In this document: positions 1 to 10,098 of the stretch, piece by piece | Position numbering within the stretch: position 1 is the stretch's first letter | Layout: each line of letters starts with the position of its first letter | DNA from: Pseudomonas sp. Z8(2022) | GTDB lineage: Bacteria > Pseudomonadota > Gammaproteobacteria > Pseudomonadales > Pseudomonadaceae | Assembly: GCF_025837155.1 (NCBI RefSeq) | Contig: NZ_CP107549.1 | Location: 3,410,001 to 3,474,000, forward strand | DNA length: 64,000 nucleotides | Direction: 5' to 3' | The notes under the pieces: generated by a model | What the model was told of the DNA's origin: nothing | Database searches by the model: none | The model's input: only the letters and a program-made list of their open reading frames with translations | Program-made: the position numbers and the translations under genes

Positions 1-226
1 AGACAGATCGACCCGCAAGAGCACCGAAACAGAGCCTTCAAGCGAAGCGCAAGCAATAACATCAAAGGGCCACGTTATATATAAGGCCCGCACTTGGTGC
101 CGACTCAGGCACCGCTTTCTACTTATGCCTGAATGAATTTGCTAACAGTCGAAAAGCAAGTTCTCGGATTAGTTTTGGCCAACTGGCCAGTATTTGAAAC
201 TGCATCAAACGGATGAGGTGAATACC
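1..226 (+). promoter_or_regulatory. Upstream leader of the alginate operon (partial)
   Basis: This is non-coding sequence before algD, cut by the window edge. It holds a 6-bp hairpin at 96-113 (GGTGCC, 6-nt loop, GGCACC) with no T-tract, an AT-rich TATATATA stretch near 76-83, and two copies of TGGCCA at 176-181 and 184-189. In P. aeruginosa algD has a long leader and a promoter read by the extracytoplasmic sigma factor AlgU. No GAACTT -35 element is visible here on the plus strand, so the main promoter probably lies left of the window (inference). Confidence 0.45.
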
Positions 227-1537
227 ATGCGAATCAGTATCTTCGGTTTGGGTTATGTAGGTGCCGTTTGTGCCGGCTGTTTGTCGGCACGGGGTCACGA
301 TGTGATTGGCGTGGATATTTCCGCGAACAAGATCGACCTGATCAACAATGGCAAATCGCCCATCGTCGAACCGGGCCTGGAAGAACTGCTGCAACAGGGT
401 CTGCGTCAGGGCCGCCTGCGTGGCACCACCGATGTCGCCACTGCCGTGCTGGAGAGCGATGTGTCGTTCATCTGCGTCGGCACCCCGAGCAAGAAGAACG
501 GTGATCTGGAACTGAACTACATCGAAGGCGTATGCCGCGAGATCGGCATGGCCATGCGCGACAAACAGGAGCGCCACACCGTGGTGGTACGCAGCACCGT
601 ACTGCCGGGCACCGCCAAGAACGTGGTGCTGCCGATTCTCGAGGATTGCTCGGGCAAGAAGGCCGGCGTGGATTTCGGCCTGGCAGTGAACCCCGAGTTC
701 CTCCGCGAAAGTACCGCGATCAAGGACTACGACTTTCCACCGATGACCGTCATCGGTGAGCTGGACAAGACCTCCGGCGACCTGCTGGAAAGCATTTACA
801 GCGAGCTGGACGCACCGATCATCCGCAAGGACATCGAAGTCGCCGAGATGATCAAGTACACCTGCAACGTCTGGCACGCGGCCAAGGTCACCTTCGCCAA
901 CGAGATCGGCAACATCGCCAAGGCAGTCGGCGTCGACGGTCGCGAGGTGATGGACGTGGTCTGCCAGGACCACAAGCTGAATCTCTCCAGGTACTACATG
1001 AAGCCCGGCTTCGCCTTCGGCGGCTCCTGCCTGCCCAAGGACGTGCGTGCGCTGAACTACCGCGCCAGCAGCCTGGACGTGGAAGCCCCACTGATCAGTT
1101 CGCTGATGCGCAGCAACGCCGCCCAGGTGCAGAAGGCCTTCGACATCATCGCCAGCCATGACTCGCGCAAGGTCGCGCTGCTGGGCCTCAGCTTCAAGGC
1201 CGGCACCGATGACCTGCGTGAAAGTCCGCAGGTGGAGCTGGCGGAAATGCTCATCGGCAAGGGCTTCGACCTGAGCATCTACGACCGCAACGTCGAGTAC
1301 GCCCGCGTACACGGCGCCAACAAGGACTACATCGAGTCGAAGATCCCGCACGTCTCCTCGCTGCTCAACAGCGATCTGGACGACGTGGTGGCCAAGGCCG
1401 ACATCATCATCCTGGGCAACAGCGACGAGCGATTCGCCCAACTGGCCGAGCAGGCGCCGAGCGGCAAGCGGGTGATCGACCTGGTCGGTTTCATGCCCCA
1501 CGCCAGCAATGGCGTGGCCGAAGGCATCTGCTGGTAA
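227..1537 (+). CDS. algD: GDP-mannose 6-dehydrogenase AlgD
   Basis: The enzyme oxidises GDP-mannose to GDP-mannuronic acid with two NAD+, the committed cytoplasmic step of alginate synthesis. The protein is 436 residues, the family length. It starts with the Rossmann motif GLGYVG, and the catalytic cysteine is C268 in GGSCLPKD. The C-terminal UDP/GDP-binding domain ends in EGICW as in other Pseudomonas AlgD proteins. The ATG at 227 is chosen because GAGGTG lies just upstream; an in-frame TTG at 194 has no such site. It is the first gene of the twelve-gene operon and is followed by a strong hairpin before alg8. Confidence 0.97.
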   Translation: MRISIFGLGYVGAVCAGCLSARGHDVIGVDISANKIDLINNGKSPIVEPGLEELLQQGLRQGRLRGTTDVATAVLESDVSFICVGTPSKKNGDLELNYIEGVCREIGMAMRDKQERHTVVVRSTVLPGTAKNVVLPILEDCSGKKAGVDFGLAVNPEFLRESTAIKDYDFPPMTVIGELDKTSGDLLESIYSELDAPIIRKDIEVAEMIKYTCNVWHAAKVTFANEIGNIAKAVGVDGREVMDVVCQDHKLNLSRYYMKPGFAFGGSCLPKDVRALNYRASSLDVEAPLISSLMRSNAAQVQKAFDIIASHDSRKVALLGLSFKAGTDDLRESPQVELAEMLIGKGFDLSIYDRNVEYARVHGANKDYIESKIPHVSSLLNSDLDDVVAKADIIILGNSDERFAQLAEQAPSGKRVIDLVGFMPHASNGVAEGICW

Positions 1538-1547
1538 GGACCCGAGC

Positions 1548-1576
1548 GCACCTGCACGCCAAGCGCGTGCAGGTGC
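1548..1576 (+). promoter_or_regulatory. Perfect 12-bp hairpin between algD and alg8
   Basis: GCACCTGCACGC at 1548-1559 pairs perfectly with GCGTGCAGGTGC at 1565-1576 around a 5-nt loop. No T-tract follows and the alg8 ribosome site (GGAGA) begins about 3 nt after the stem. It could stabilise or protect the algD transcript, mark an RNase processing site, or lower alg8 translation relative to algD. The structure is seen directly; the function is inference. Confidence 0.7.
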
Positions 1577-1588
1577 CCGGAGACGCAT

Positions 1589-3070
1589 ATGGACAAGCTC
1601 AAGAACGGCCTCAACCAAACCACCGGCTGGATGTTCTATCTCAGCCTGCTGATGCTGCTGGCACTGGCCCTGCCGCGTACGGTGTTCGACCCCGAGTCGC
1701 GGGATTTCCTCCTGCTGATCGGCATCGTCGGCATCTGGCGATATTCCATGGGCGCCATGCACTTCGTGCGCGGCTGCCTATTTCTTTACCTGGTGTACCC
1801 CTGGTACCGCCGCAAGGTTACAAAACTCGGCAAGGACGCCGACCCCTCTCATGTGTTCCTGCTGGTCACTAGCTTCCGCATCGAGGCGCTGACCACTGCC
1901 ATGGTCTATCGCTCGGTGATTCGCGAAGCCATCGACTGCGGCTATCCCTGCACCGTGGTGTGCTCGATCGTCGAGCTCTCCGACGAGCTGCTGATCAAGA
2001 ACCTCTGGGCCCAGGCCGAGCCGCCGGCGCACGTCACCCTGGACATCGTGCGCATCCCCGGCACCGGCAAGCGTGATGGTCTGGCCCACGGTTTCCGCGC
2101 CATCTCGCGGCAGATGCCGGACCGCGATGCAGTGGTGGCGGTGATCGACGGTGACACCGTGCTCGAGCCGGAAGTGGTACGCAAGTGCGTGCCCTGGTTC
2201 AAGCTCTTCCCCAATGTCGGCGGGCTGACCACCAACGAGTTCTGCGAAGTCCGCGGCAGCTACCTGATGAGCGAATGGCACAAGCTGCGCTTCGCCCAGC
2301 GCCACCTCAACATGTGCTCGATGGCGCTCTCCAAGCGCGTGCTGACCATGACCGGACGCATGTCGGTATTCCGCGCCAGCGTGGTGACCGATCCCGAGTT
2401 CATTCGCGATGTCGAGGCCGATCACCTCGAGCACTGGCGTCTGGGGCGCTTCCAGTTCCTCACCGGGGACGACAAGTCCAGCTGGTACAGCCTGATGCGC
2501 CTGGGCTACGACACCTTCTACGTGCCGGATGCCGCCATCAACACGGTCGAGCACCCGCCGGAAAAGAGCTTCATCAAGGCCAGCCGCAAGCTGATGTTCC
2601 GCTGGTACGGCAACAACCTGCGGCAGAACTCGCGCGCCCTGCGCCTGGGCCTGGGTCGTCTCGGCGCCTTCACCACCCTGGTGCTGTTCGACCAGCGCGT
2701 ATCGATGTGGACCTGCCTGCTGGGTCTGTGCGTGGCGATCATCGCCAGCCTCAAGTACAGCGTGATGTACCTGCTGATCTACCTGCTGTGGATCGGTACC
2801 ACGCGACTGATCCTGACCCTGCTGCTGATGCTCTCCGGACACCGCATCGGCCCGGCCTATCCGGCGCTGCTCTATTACAACCAGATCGTCGGCGCGCTGG
2901 TGAAGATCTACGTGTTCTTCCGCCTCGACCAGCAGTCCTGGACGCGCCAGAACACCAAGCTCAACCGCGGCCTGTCCAGCTTCGCCAACTGGTTCAACAG
3001 CTGGTCGTCGCGCGCCATGACTTTCTCTGCTGCCTCCGTCTTCATCGCCGCGCTGCTGGCGCTGGTATGA
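1589..3070 (+). CDS. alg8: Alginate polymerase, glycosyltransferase family 2, Alg8
   Basis: Inner-membrane catalytic subunit that polymerises mannuronate from GDP-mannuronate and passes the chain across the membrane together with Alg44. The 493-residue protein has N-terminal membrane segments (about 15-60), a cytoplasmic GT2 domain with DGD at 187-189, the GDD acid pair at 294-295 and an RW pair at 338-339 matching the end of the QxxRW-type element, then C-terminal membrane segments (about 365-425 and 470-490). Length is as in P. aeruginosa. The ATG follows GGAGA. Activity is known to need c-di-GMP bound to Alg44. Confidence 0.96.
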   Translation: MDKLKNGLNQTTGWMFYLSLLMLLALALPRTVFDPESRDFLLLIGIVGIWRYSMGAMHFVRGCLFLYLVYPWYRRKVTKLGKDADPSHVFLLVTSFRIEALTTAMVYRSVIREAIDCGYPCTVVCSIVELSDELLIKNLWAQAEPPAHVTLDIVRIPGTGKRDGLAHGFRAISRQMPDRDAVVAVIDGDTVLEPEVVRKCVPWFKLFPNVGGLTTNEFCEVRGSYLMSEWHKLRFAQRHLNMCSMALSKRVLTMTGRMSVFRASVVTDPEFIRDVEADHLEHWRLGRFQFLTGDDKSSWYSLMRLGYDTFYVPDAAINTVEHPPEKSFIKASRKLMFRWYGNNLRQNSRALRLGLGRLGAFTTLVLFDQRVSMWTCLLGLCVAIIASLKYSVMYLLIYLLWIGTTRLILTLLLMLSGHRIGPAYPALLYYNQIVGALVKIYVFFRLDQQSWTRQNTKLNRGLSSFANWFNSWSSRAMTFSAASVFIAALLALV

Positions 3071-3096
3071 CCCTACTCGAATAGGAACTAGCCACC

Positions 3097-4260
3097 ATGA
3101 ACTCCGTCGCCAATCTCAACGTCGTCCATGAGTCCGAAGCCCAGCGCCAGCATGCCCGCGTCAAGTTGCCGGGGCGTCTGCGCTACACCAATGCCCAGCG
3201 CGAACGCATCGATGCGCGCCTGCTGGATGTCTCTGCCGGCGGCTTCAGCTTCACCAGCGACAACGCCAAGCACAAGGTCGGGGACTTCCACCGCGGCCAG
3301 CTGCAATTTCAGCTCGACAGCCTGGTACTGGGCCTGGACATCGAATTCCAGGTCACCTCGGTGCAGCCGGAACACAACCGCGTCGGCTGCCAGTTCCACG
3401 GCCTCGGCGCACGTGAAACCGCAGCCCTGCGCCACCTGATCAGCAGCCACCTGGCCGGTGAGCTGGTCAACGTCGGCGAGGTGCTGCACATCCTCCAGCG
3501 CGACAACTTCACCAAGACGCGCAAGAACGGCTCCGGCGGCGGCATGGGCATGTTCGGGCGTCTGCGCGCCGTGACCTTCAGCGCCGCCATCTTCGTGATC
3601 GGTCTGGCCGCCTTCGGCTACATCGGCAAGTCAATCTACGGCCTGTACTTCGTCACCCACGCGCAGTCGGCGCAGATCAGCCTGCCGGCGCTGCAGGTCA
3701 CCATGCCGCGTGAAGGCAGCGTGCAGGCACTGGTTCAGCCTGACGGCATCGTGGAGAAGGGTGCGCCGGTCGCCACCTTCACCACCAGCATGCTGGAAAT
3801 GCTCAAGGGTCACCTGGGCGACGACCAGCTCGAACCGAGCCAGATCGAAGAGCTGTTCGCCCGCGAAATGCAGGGCACCCTGACCAGCCCGTGCAACTGC
3901 AAGATCTCTCGCCAACTGGTGGCCGACGGCCAATTCGCCAGCAAGGGCGACGTGATCTTCGAACTGGTGCCGCAGGATGGCGTCGCCACCGTCAACGCCA
4001 GCTTCTCCTACCGCCATCTGGAACAGGCACGCCCCGGTACGCCGGTGACCTTCAAGGTGGCCGGTGAAGACAGCGCACGTCACGGCGAGATCGTCAGCAG
4101 CGCGCTGCATGACGGCGGCCTGAGCTCGGACATCCGTGTGGTTATCAAGCCGCAGGACACCCTGCCGGCCAGCCTCGCCGGTCAGCCGGTGGACGTGGTC
4201 ATCGACCGCGGCCCGTCACTGAGCTGGCTGGTCGACCGCGCTGTCGCGGCAGGTCGCTAA
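3097..4260 (+). CDS. alg44: c-di-GMP-binding alginate co-polymerase Alg44
   Basis: Inner-membrane PilZ protein that switches on Alg8 when it binds c-di-GMP. In the 387-residue sequence the PilZ ligand residues are intact: R17 and R21 (RxxxR) and D44-x-S46 in DVSAGG. One membrane segment lies near 160-182, followed by a periplasmic membrane-fusion-like domain (about 190-385) thought to link the polymerase with AlgK, AlgX and AlgE. The gene sits 26 nt after alg8. The intact binding site predicts that alginate output here depends on c-di-GMP, which makes the EAL phosphodiesterase encoded at 22403-23647 notable. Confidence 0.96.
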   Translation: MNSVANLNVVHESEAQRQHARVKLPGRLRYTNAQRERIDARLLDVSAGGFSFTSDNAKHKVGDFHRGQLQFQLDSLVLGLDIEFQVTSVQPEHNRVGCQFHGLGARETAALRHLISSHLAGELVNVGEVLHILQRDNFTKTRKNGSGGGMGMFGRLRAVTFSAAIFVIGLAAFGYIGKSIYGLYFVTHAQSAQISLPALQVTMPREGSVQALVQPDGIVEKGAPVATFTTSMLEMLKGHLGDDQLEPSQIEELFAREMQGTLTSPCNCKISRQLVADGQFASKGDVIFELVPQDGVATVNASFSYRHLEQARPGTPVTFKVAGEDSARHGEIVSSALHDGGLSSDIRVVIKPQDTLPASLAGQPVDVVIDRGPSLSWLVDRAVAAGR

Positions 4261-4272
4261 GGAGGTCACGCC

Positions 4273-5649
4273 GTGAGCATGCCCCTCCTTCGCCCTGCCC
4301 TGCTCGGCCTCGCCGTCAGCGCCACCCTGGCCGGCTGCGCCGGCCTGCCGGATGAGCGCCTGGCCCGCGAAGCCCTGCAGAGCGGTGATCAGCAGACTGC
4401 CGAATGGCATTTCCGCCAGCTCGCCGAGATGGGCTACAGCGACTCGCAGATCGGCCTCGCCGACATCTACGCCGCCAATGGCCAGACCCAGGATCTGGAT
4501 GAGGCCGAGCGCATCTATCGCCAGGCCCTGGACGGCTCGCCACGTGCCAAGGCGCGCCTCGGCAAGCTGCTGGCGCGCAAGCCCGGCAGCAGCCTGGCCG
4601 AGCGCCAGGAAGCAGCCGAGCTGCTGGAGAGCGCAGCCCAGGCCCGCGAGCCCAGTGCGCTGCTGCCACTGACCGAACTCTACCTGTTCTACCCACAGGA
4701 CTTTCCCGCCATGAACCTCGCGCAACGTATCCAGGACTGGCGCCAGCAGGGTCTGCCGCAGGCAGAACTGGCGCAGATTCTTCTGTATCGCAACGACGGA
4801 ACCTACGACCAGCACCTGGGCGAGATCGAGCGCATCTGCCAGGCGCGCCTGGCCAGCAACGACGCCTGCTACGCCGAGCTGGCCACCGTGTACCAGAAGC
4901 AGAACCGCGCAGACGACCGCCAGGCGCTGATCGACCAGCTGCTGGCGGGCTATCGTGCCGGCCGCGTTTCGCCCAATCAGGTCGAGTCCGTGGCGCAGGT
5001 GCTCAGCGATCCCGAGCTGGGCCAGCCACAACCGCAGCAGGCGCAGGACCTGCTCGAGACCATCGCGCCCGACTACCCGGCCGCCTGGGTCAGCCTGGCG
5101 CGCCTGCTCTACGACTATCCGGGCCAGGGCGATATCGACACCCTGCTCGGCTACTTGGAGAAGGGTCGCGAAGCCGCTCTGCCGCGTGCCGAACTGCTGC
5201 TCGGACGCCTGTACTACGAAGGCAAGCTGCTGCCGCAGCAGCCGAAGAAAGCCGAACAGCACCTGCGCAAGGCTGCTCCCAGCGAGCCCAGCGCCAACTA
5301 CTACCTGGGGCAGATCTACCTGCGCGGCTACCTCGGCGAGGTCTACGCCCAGCAGGCGCTCGACCACCTGCTCAGCGCCGCCCGCGCCGGCCAGCTCAGT
5401 GCCGACTTCGCCCTGGCGCAGATGTTCAGCCAGGGCCGCGGGGTCAAGCCCAACCCGGTCAACGCCTATGTCTTCAGCCAGCTGGCCTTGCCGCGCAACA
5501 CACCGCCGACCTTCGAGCTGGCGCACGCGGTGGCCGAGAGCCTGAGCCCGGAACAACTGGCCGAAGGCCAACGCCTGCTGCGCGAGGAGCGTGATGCCCG
5601 CGGCATCGTCCTGCAGCAGCAGGCCGCTCTGCAGGTCAGCCAGCCATGA
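4273..5649 (+). CDS. algK: Outer-membrane lipoprotein scaffold AlgK
   Basis: Periplasm-facing lipoprotein rich in TPR/Sel1-like helical repeats that localises AlgE and assembles the export complex. The start is GTG 4273, seven bases after GGAGG; the ATG at 4279 is too far from that site. The signal peptide ends in the lipobox LAGC with C22 as the acylated residue. Sel1-like repeats run through about residues 30-440. At 458 residues it is slightly shorter than the roughly 475 of P. aeruginosa. Its stop overlaps the algE start (ATGA), implying translational coupling. Confidence 0.94.
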   Translation: MSMPLLRPALLGLAVSATLAGCAGLPDERLAREALQSGDQQTAEWHFRQLAEMGYSDSQIGLADIYAANGQTQDLDEAERIYRQALDGSPRAKARLGKLLARKPGSSLAERQEAAELLESAAQAREPSALLPLTELYLFYPQDFPAMNLAQRIQDWRQQGLPQAELAQILLYRNDGTYDQHLGEIERICQARLASNDACYAELATVYQKQNRADDRQALIDQLLAGYRAGRVSPNQVESVAQVLSDPELGQPQPQQAQDLLETIAPDYPAAWVSLARLLYDYPGQGDIDTLLGYLEKGREAALPRAELLLGRLYYEGKLLPQQPKKAEQHLRKAAPSEPSANYYLGQIYLRGYLGEVYAQQALDHLLSAARAGQLSADFALAQMFSQGRGVKPNPVNAYVFSQLALPRNTPPTFELAHAVAESLSPEQLAEGQRLLREERDARGIVLQQQAALQVSQP

Positions 5650-7103
5650 ACAGGGAAGCACGCATGCAGCTAAACCGTATCGTCAGCCAGCTGGGGCTGA
5701 GCGCCAGCCTGCTGGCAGCCAGTGCTGCCTGGGCGGCGGATGCGCCGAAGAACTTCGGCGTGGATGTGAAGATCACCGCGCAATCGGAAGACGACCGTGA
5801 CCTCGGCACCCGCGAGGGCGGCGACGTCAGCGGTATCGGTCTCGACCTGCGCCCCTGGGCCTACGGCGAGCGCGGCGACTGGAGCGCCTTCGCCATGGGC
5901 CAGGCGGTGACCGCCACCGATACCATCGAAACCGACCCGTTGCAGGACGACGGCGAAGACAGCACCCAGCGCAGTGACGCGCGCCAGCCGGACAAGAGCT
6001 ACCTGGCCATGCGCGAGTTCTGGGTCGACTACGCAGGCCTCACCGCCTACCCCGGCGAGCATCTGCGTGTCGGCCGCCAGCGCCTGCGCAGTGACGAAGG
6101 CACCTGGTGGGACACCAACATCGAAGCGCTCAACTGGACCTTCGACACCACCCTGCTGCGAGCCACGGTGGGCGTTGCCGAGCGTTTCTCCGACTACCGC
6201 ACCGACCTCGACGACCTCACCCCCGAAGACGAGGACCGCCGCCACTTCTTCGCCGGCCTCGACTATCAGTGGACGCCGGGCCACCGCATCGGCGCCAAGC
6301 TGCACCACAGCCGTGACGACGGTCATCTGGCCAACCCCGGCGAGCGCGTCGACGAGCTGAGCAAGCGTTACACCGGCGACCTGACCTGGTTTGGCCTGCA
6401 CGCCGATGGCGGCTTCTTCGAGCGCAATTCGCGCAACCGCCTCAACTACTGGGCGCAGCTGACCTGGCTGCAGGGCGATACCGATCAGTTGCAGCAGGAA
6501 GTGGTCGGCAACGACCGCATCGCCAGCGGCTCGCGCAGCCAGGATGTCGACGCCTGGGCGATGGACCTTGGTCTGCGCTACAGCCTCGACGACAACTGGA
6601 AGATCGGCGCCGCCTATGCCCGCAGCAGCGGCGGTGGCGATGAAGGCAAGTCGCGCCAGTTCATGCAGACCGGCCTGCACAGCAACCGCGCCAACTTCAC
6701 CGGCGTCGAATCGCGCCTGCACCGTTACGGCGAGGCCTTTCGCGGCGAACTGTCGAACCTGCAGGTGGCCAGCGCGTTCAGCTCCTGGCAGCTGGGCGAG
6801 GACTACGACGCCAGCGTCGTCTATCACCGCTTCTGGCGTGTCGATGGCGATCAGGATGTCGGCGACAGCGGCATCACCGCGCCGCTGGTCGCTGGCGAGA
6901 AAGACATCGGCCAGGAAGTCGACCTGGTGCTGACCCGCTACTTCAAGCAGGGCCTGCTGCCGGCCAGCGTCGCCGAACAGCTCGACGACCGTTCGGCTCT
7001 GGTACGCCTGCGCGCCGGCGTGTTCCTGCCGGGCGACGCCTACGGCAGCGGCACAGACTCGGTGATGCACCGCGCCTTCGTCGACTTCATCTGGCGCTTC
7101 TGA
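5646..7103 (+). CDS. algE: Alginate outer-membrane export porin AlgE
   Basis: 18-stranded beta-barrel through which alginate leaves the cell. The 485-residue protein has a signal peptide probably cleaved after AWA (residue 30), then alternating aromatic/charged strands typical of outer-membrane barrels, and ends in the canonical terminal motif DFIWRF with a C-terminal phenylalanine. Family signatures such as [12 protein letters not shown] and [13 protein letters not shown] are present. The start at 5646 overlaps the algK stop by four bases; a second in-frame ATG at 5664 also leaves a working signal peptide. Confidence 0.95.
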   Translation: MNREARMQLNRIVSQLGLSASLLAASAAWAADAPKNFGVDVKITAQSEDDRDLGTREGGDVSGIGLDLRPWAYGERGDWSAFAMGQAVTATDTIETDPLQDDGEDSTQRSDARQPDKSYLAMREFWVDYAGLTAYPGEHLRVGRQRLRSDEGTWWDTNIEALNWTFDTTLLRATVGVAERFSDYRTDLDDLTPEDEDRRHFFAGLDYQWTPGHRIGAKLHHSRDDGHLANPGERVDELSKRYTGDLTWFGLHADGGFFERNSRNRLNYWAQLTWLQGDTDQLQQEVVGNDRIASGSRSQDVDAWAMDLGLRYSLDDNWKIGAAYARSSGGGDEGKSRQFMQTGLHSNRANFTGVESRLHRYGEAFRGELSNLQVASAFSSWQLGEDYDASVVYHRFWRVDGDQDVGDSGITAPLVAGEKDIGQEVDLVLTRYFKQGLLPASVAEQLDDRSALVRLRAGVFLPGDAYGSGTDSVMHRAFVDFIWRF

Positions 7104-7114
7104 GGGATCGGATC

Positions 7115-8650
7115 ATGCAATCCAACGGACTAGCCCTACCCCTGCTGCTCAGCGCGCTGTGCCTCACCGCGCCGCTGGCCCAGGCCAATCCTGAGCAACA
7201 CCAGTTCGACTACCGCGTGCGCAGCGCACCGGCGGGCGAACTGCATATGGAAGCGCCCGAGCTGCCGGAGCTGTCCGGCTACACCAGGGAAGCCGTGCTG
7301 GCCAAGATTCCGCATGGCAAGAAAGGCGATGTGGTGGTGCGGCGCATGCTGCGCCAGGACGCGCTGAAGGACTTCACCGGCGGCAACGAACGCCTGCGCG
7401 AATGGATCAAGCGCCAGCAGGGCATGCCCCAGGCGATCTTCATCGAAGGCGGTCTGGTCACCGCCCAGGATCTGGCCAAGGCGCTGCCTGACAGCCAGTT
7501 CGCCGAGCAGGAGCCAGGCGTGTACCTGGCTCGTCTACCCATCGTGGTGGCCGAGGGTGCCGCGCTGCACATCGGCAAGGAAACCCGGGAACTGCGCCTG
7601 TCGCAGGAGCGCGGCTCGTTCCTGGTCAACGACGGCCTGATGTTCATCACCGACACCCGCGTTACCGCCTGGCGCGAGGCGGACAACGGCCCGGCGAGCA
7701 TGCGCGACAACGGCAAGGAGTTCCGCCCCTTCCTGGTGTCCTGGGGCGGTAGCGAGCTGTATATCGCCAGCAGCGTGATCACCAGCCTGGGCTACAGCAA
7801 CTCGAAGTCCTACGGGGTATCGATTACCCAGTACACGCCGAACATGCACGAGCGCCTCCAGCGCGACGAGCCGACCGGTTGGCTGATCGATTCGGAGTTC
7901 GTCGATCACTGGTACGGCTTCTACTGCTACGAAGCGCAGAACGTGGTGATCAAGGGCAACACCTACCGCGACAACATCGTCTACGGCATCGACCCGCACG
8001 ACCGCTCGCATGGCCTGATCATCGCCGAGAACACCGTGTTCGGTACCAAGAAGAAGCACGGCATCATCATCTCGCGCGAGGTCAACGACAGCTGGATCAT
8101 CAACAACGAGAGCTACGACAACAAGCTCTCCGGCGTGGTCATCGACCGTAACAGCGAACGCAATCTGATCGCCTACAACCGCGTGCACGGCAACCACTCC
8201 GACGGCATCACCCTGTACGAGAGCGGCGACAACCTGCTGTGGGGCAACCATGTACTGGGCAACCGGCGCCACGGCATTCGCATCCGCAACAGCGAGAACA
8301 TCCGCCTCTACGAGAACCTCGCGGCGATGAACCAGCTCACCGGAGTGTACGGCCACATCAAGGATCTGTCCGACACCGACCGCGACCTGGACCTCGACCC
8401 CTTCGATACCAAGATCTCGATGATCATCGTCGGCGGCACCCTGGCCGGCAACGGCTCCAGCCCGATCAACATCGACTCGCCGCTGTCGGTCGAGCTGTAC
8501 CGCGTGAAGATGCTCGCGCCGCGCAAGAGCAGCGGCATCCAGCTCGCCGGCATTCTCGGCGAGAAGCAGGACGAAATCCTTGACCTCATGGTGCGCCAGC
8601 GCCTGCCCGTGCTGATCGATCCGATCGAGCCCGAGCCGATGACCAACTGA
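7115..8650 (+). CDS. algG: Poly(beta-D-mannuronate) C5-epimerase AlgG
   Basis: Periplasmic enzyme that converts mannuronate to guluronate in the polymer and also protects it from AlgL as part of the scaffold. The 511-residue protein has a signal peptide cleaved after AQA near residue 24 and a right-handed beta-helix built from repeated N-x-x-x-x-N rungs (about 230-440). The conserved DPHDR motif, which carries the catalytic histidine, is at 293-297. Length is a little under the roughly 543 residues in P. aeruginosa, mostly in the N-terminal part. It is 11 nt after algE with AGGGA before the ATG. Confidence 0.95.
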   Translation: MQSNGLALPLLLSALCLTAPLAQANPEQHQFDYRVRSAPAGELHMEAPELPELSGYTREAVLAKIPHGKKGDVVVRRMLRQDALKDFTGGNERLREWIKRQQGMPQAIFIEGGLVTAQDLAKALPDSQFAEQEPGVYLARLPIVVAEGAALHIGKETRELRLSQERGSFLVNDGLMFITDTRVTAWREADNGPASMRDNGKEFRPFLVSWGGSELYIASSVITSLGYSNSKSYGVSITQYTPNMHERLQRDEPTGWLIDSEFVDHWYGFYCYEAQNVVIKGNTYRDNIVYGIDPHDRSHGLIIAENTVFGTKKKHGIIISREVNDSWIINNESYDNKLSGVVIDRNSERNLIAYNRVHGNHSDGITLYESGDNLLWGNHVLGNRRHGIRIRNSENIRLYENLAAMNQLTGVYGHIKDLSDTDRDLDLDPFDTKISMIIVGGTLAGNGSSPINIDSPLSVELYRVKMLAPRKSSGIQLAGILGEKQDEILDLMVRQRLPVLIDPIEPEPMTN

Positions 8651-8661
8651 CGAGGCCTCCC

Positions 8662-10089
8662 ATGACTGCATACAAACTCAAGACCCTGGCCCTGGCAGTG
8701 ACCTGCGCCGCATTCGGTAGCGCGCTGCAGGCCGAAGAACGCCAGGCGCCGCAATACCAGGTGGAAGACTGCTGCTCGCTGTGCCCGGCTGCGCACGATG
8801 CCAGCCGCTACACCACCAGCTACATGAAGAACTTCATCACCCTCATGGATGCCGACGAGGGTTGGCTGTTCCGCAGCGTGGAAGATCTGCGCACCGAGTT
8901 CGGCACCACCGAGGCCGGCTACCAGCGCCTCAAGGAGCTGCGCGACGGTCTCAAGCAGCGCGGCGTGGAACTGGTGGTGGTCTATCAACCGACCCGCGGC
9001 CTGGTCAATCGCAGCAAGCTGCGCCCGGCCGACTACCAGCGCTTCGACTATGACAAGGCGCTGCGCAACTACCGCCAGGCATTGAGCCGCTTCGAACAGC
9101 TGGGTATCTGGGTGCCGGACCTGACGCCGCTGACCGACGAGGACAGCGACAAGGAGTTCTACTTCCGCCGCGACCAGCACTGGACGCCCTACGGCGCCGA
9201 GCGCACCGCGCGCCTGGTGGCCGAGACGGTCAGGCGCATTCCCGGTTTCGACGAGATTCCGCAGAAGGAATTCGTCACCGAGCGCATCGGCCTGATGGGC
9301 AAGACCGGCACCATGCAGAACGTCGCCAGCCAGCTGTGCGGCACCGGTTATGCGGTGCAGTACGTCGATCAGTTCGTCACCGAGCCGAAGGACGCCAGCG
9401 ATGGCGACGCGCTATTCGGCGACGACAGCAGCCCGAAGATCACCCTGGTCGGCACCAGCCACAGCGGCAAGAACTACAACTTCGGCGGCTTCCTCGAACA
9501 GCACCTGGGCACCAACGTGCTCAACGCAGCCTTCCCGGGTGGCGGCCTGGAAGGGGCGATGCTCGAGTACCTGGCCAGCGATTCGTTCCAGAACGACCCG
9601 CCGAAGATCCTTATCTGGGAATTCTCGCCACTCTACGACCTGGCCTCGGACAAGATTCACCGGCAGCTGATGGCCACCCTGAACAACGGCTGCAGCGGCC
9701 AGACCGAACTGCTCAGCAGCGAAAAGCGCCTGCATCCGGGCAGCAACGAGGTGCTGGTCAATGGCGAGAACAAGCTGCTGACCCTGCGCGGCAACCGCCA
9801 CCAGCTCGACCTGCGCTTCAGCGACCCGTCGGTCAAGCGCGTCGACGCCACCATCTGGTACCTCAACGGCCGCCGCGAGCAGCTCAAGCTGGAGAAACCC
9901 GACACCGTCGACACCGACGGCCGCTTCGCCGTGGAACTGCGTAACGAGCCGGGCTGGGGTGATCAGAACTTCTTTGCCCTGGAAATCCAGAAGCCCGAAG
10001 ACAGCGCGGACGACCTGAAAGTCCAGGCCAGCCTGTGCCAGCGCCCCAGCGGCGCCCAGCAGGTCGCCCAACGCACCGCGCAAGACTGA
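8662..10089 (+). CDS. algX: Alginate O-acetyltransferase AlgX
   Basis: Periplasmic SGNH-family enzyme that places acetyl groups on mannuronate and takes part in the export scaffold. The 475-residue protein has a signal peptide (about 1-24). The catalytic set is intact: D171 and H173 in RDQHWTP, and the nucleophile S266 in GTSHSG. A C-terminal carbohydrate-binding module follows (about 345-475). CC and C near residues 37-41 and further cysteines may form disulphides. It works downstream of AlgI/AlgJ, which supply and relay the acetyl group. Confidence 0.95.
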   Translation: MTAYKLKTLALAVTCAAFGSALQAEERQAPQYQVEDCCSLCPAAHDASRYTTSYMKNFITLMDADEGWLFRSVEDLRTEFGTTEAGYQRLKELRDGLKQRGVELVVVYQPTRGLVNRSKLRPADYQRFDYDKALRNYRQALSRFEQLGIWVPDLTPLTDEDSDKEFYFRRDQHWTPYGAERTARLVAETVRRIPGFDEIPQKEFVTERIGLMGKTGTMQNVASQLCGTGYAVQYVDQFVTEPKDASDGDALFGDDSSPKITLVGTSHSGKNYNFGGFLEQHLGTNVLNAAFPGGGLEGAMLEYLASDSFQNDPPKILIWEFSPLYDLASDKIHRQLMATLNNGCSGQTELLSSEKRLHPGSNEVLVNGENKLLTLRGNRHQLDLRFSDPSVKRVDATIWYLNGRREQLKLEKPDTVDTDGRFAVELRNEPGWGDQNFFALEIQKPEDSADDLKVQASLCQRPSGAQQVAQRTAQD

Positions 10090-10098
10090 GGAGGCCCC

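Noticed and set aside
158..163. GAACTT-like AlgU -35 near algD
   Set aside because: It is on the minus strand (AAGTTC on the plus) and no TCTGA-like -10 follows at 16-17 nt; it points away from algD.
119..1762. Long open frame antisense to algD
   Set aside because: It mirrors algD exactly, has no ribosome site and has composition typical of high-GC antisense frames.
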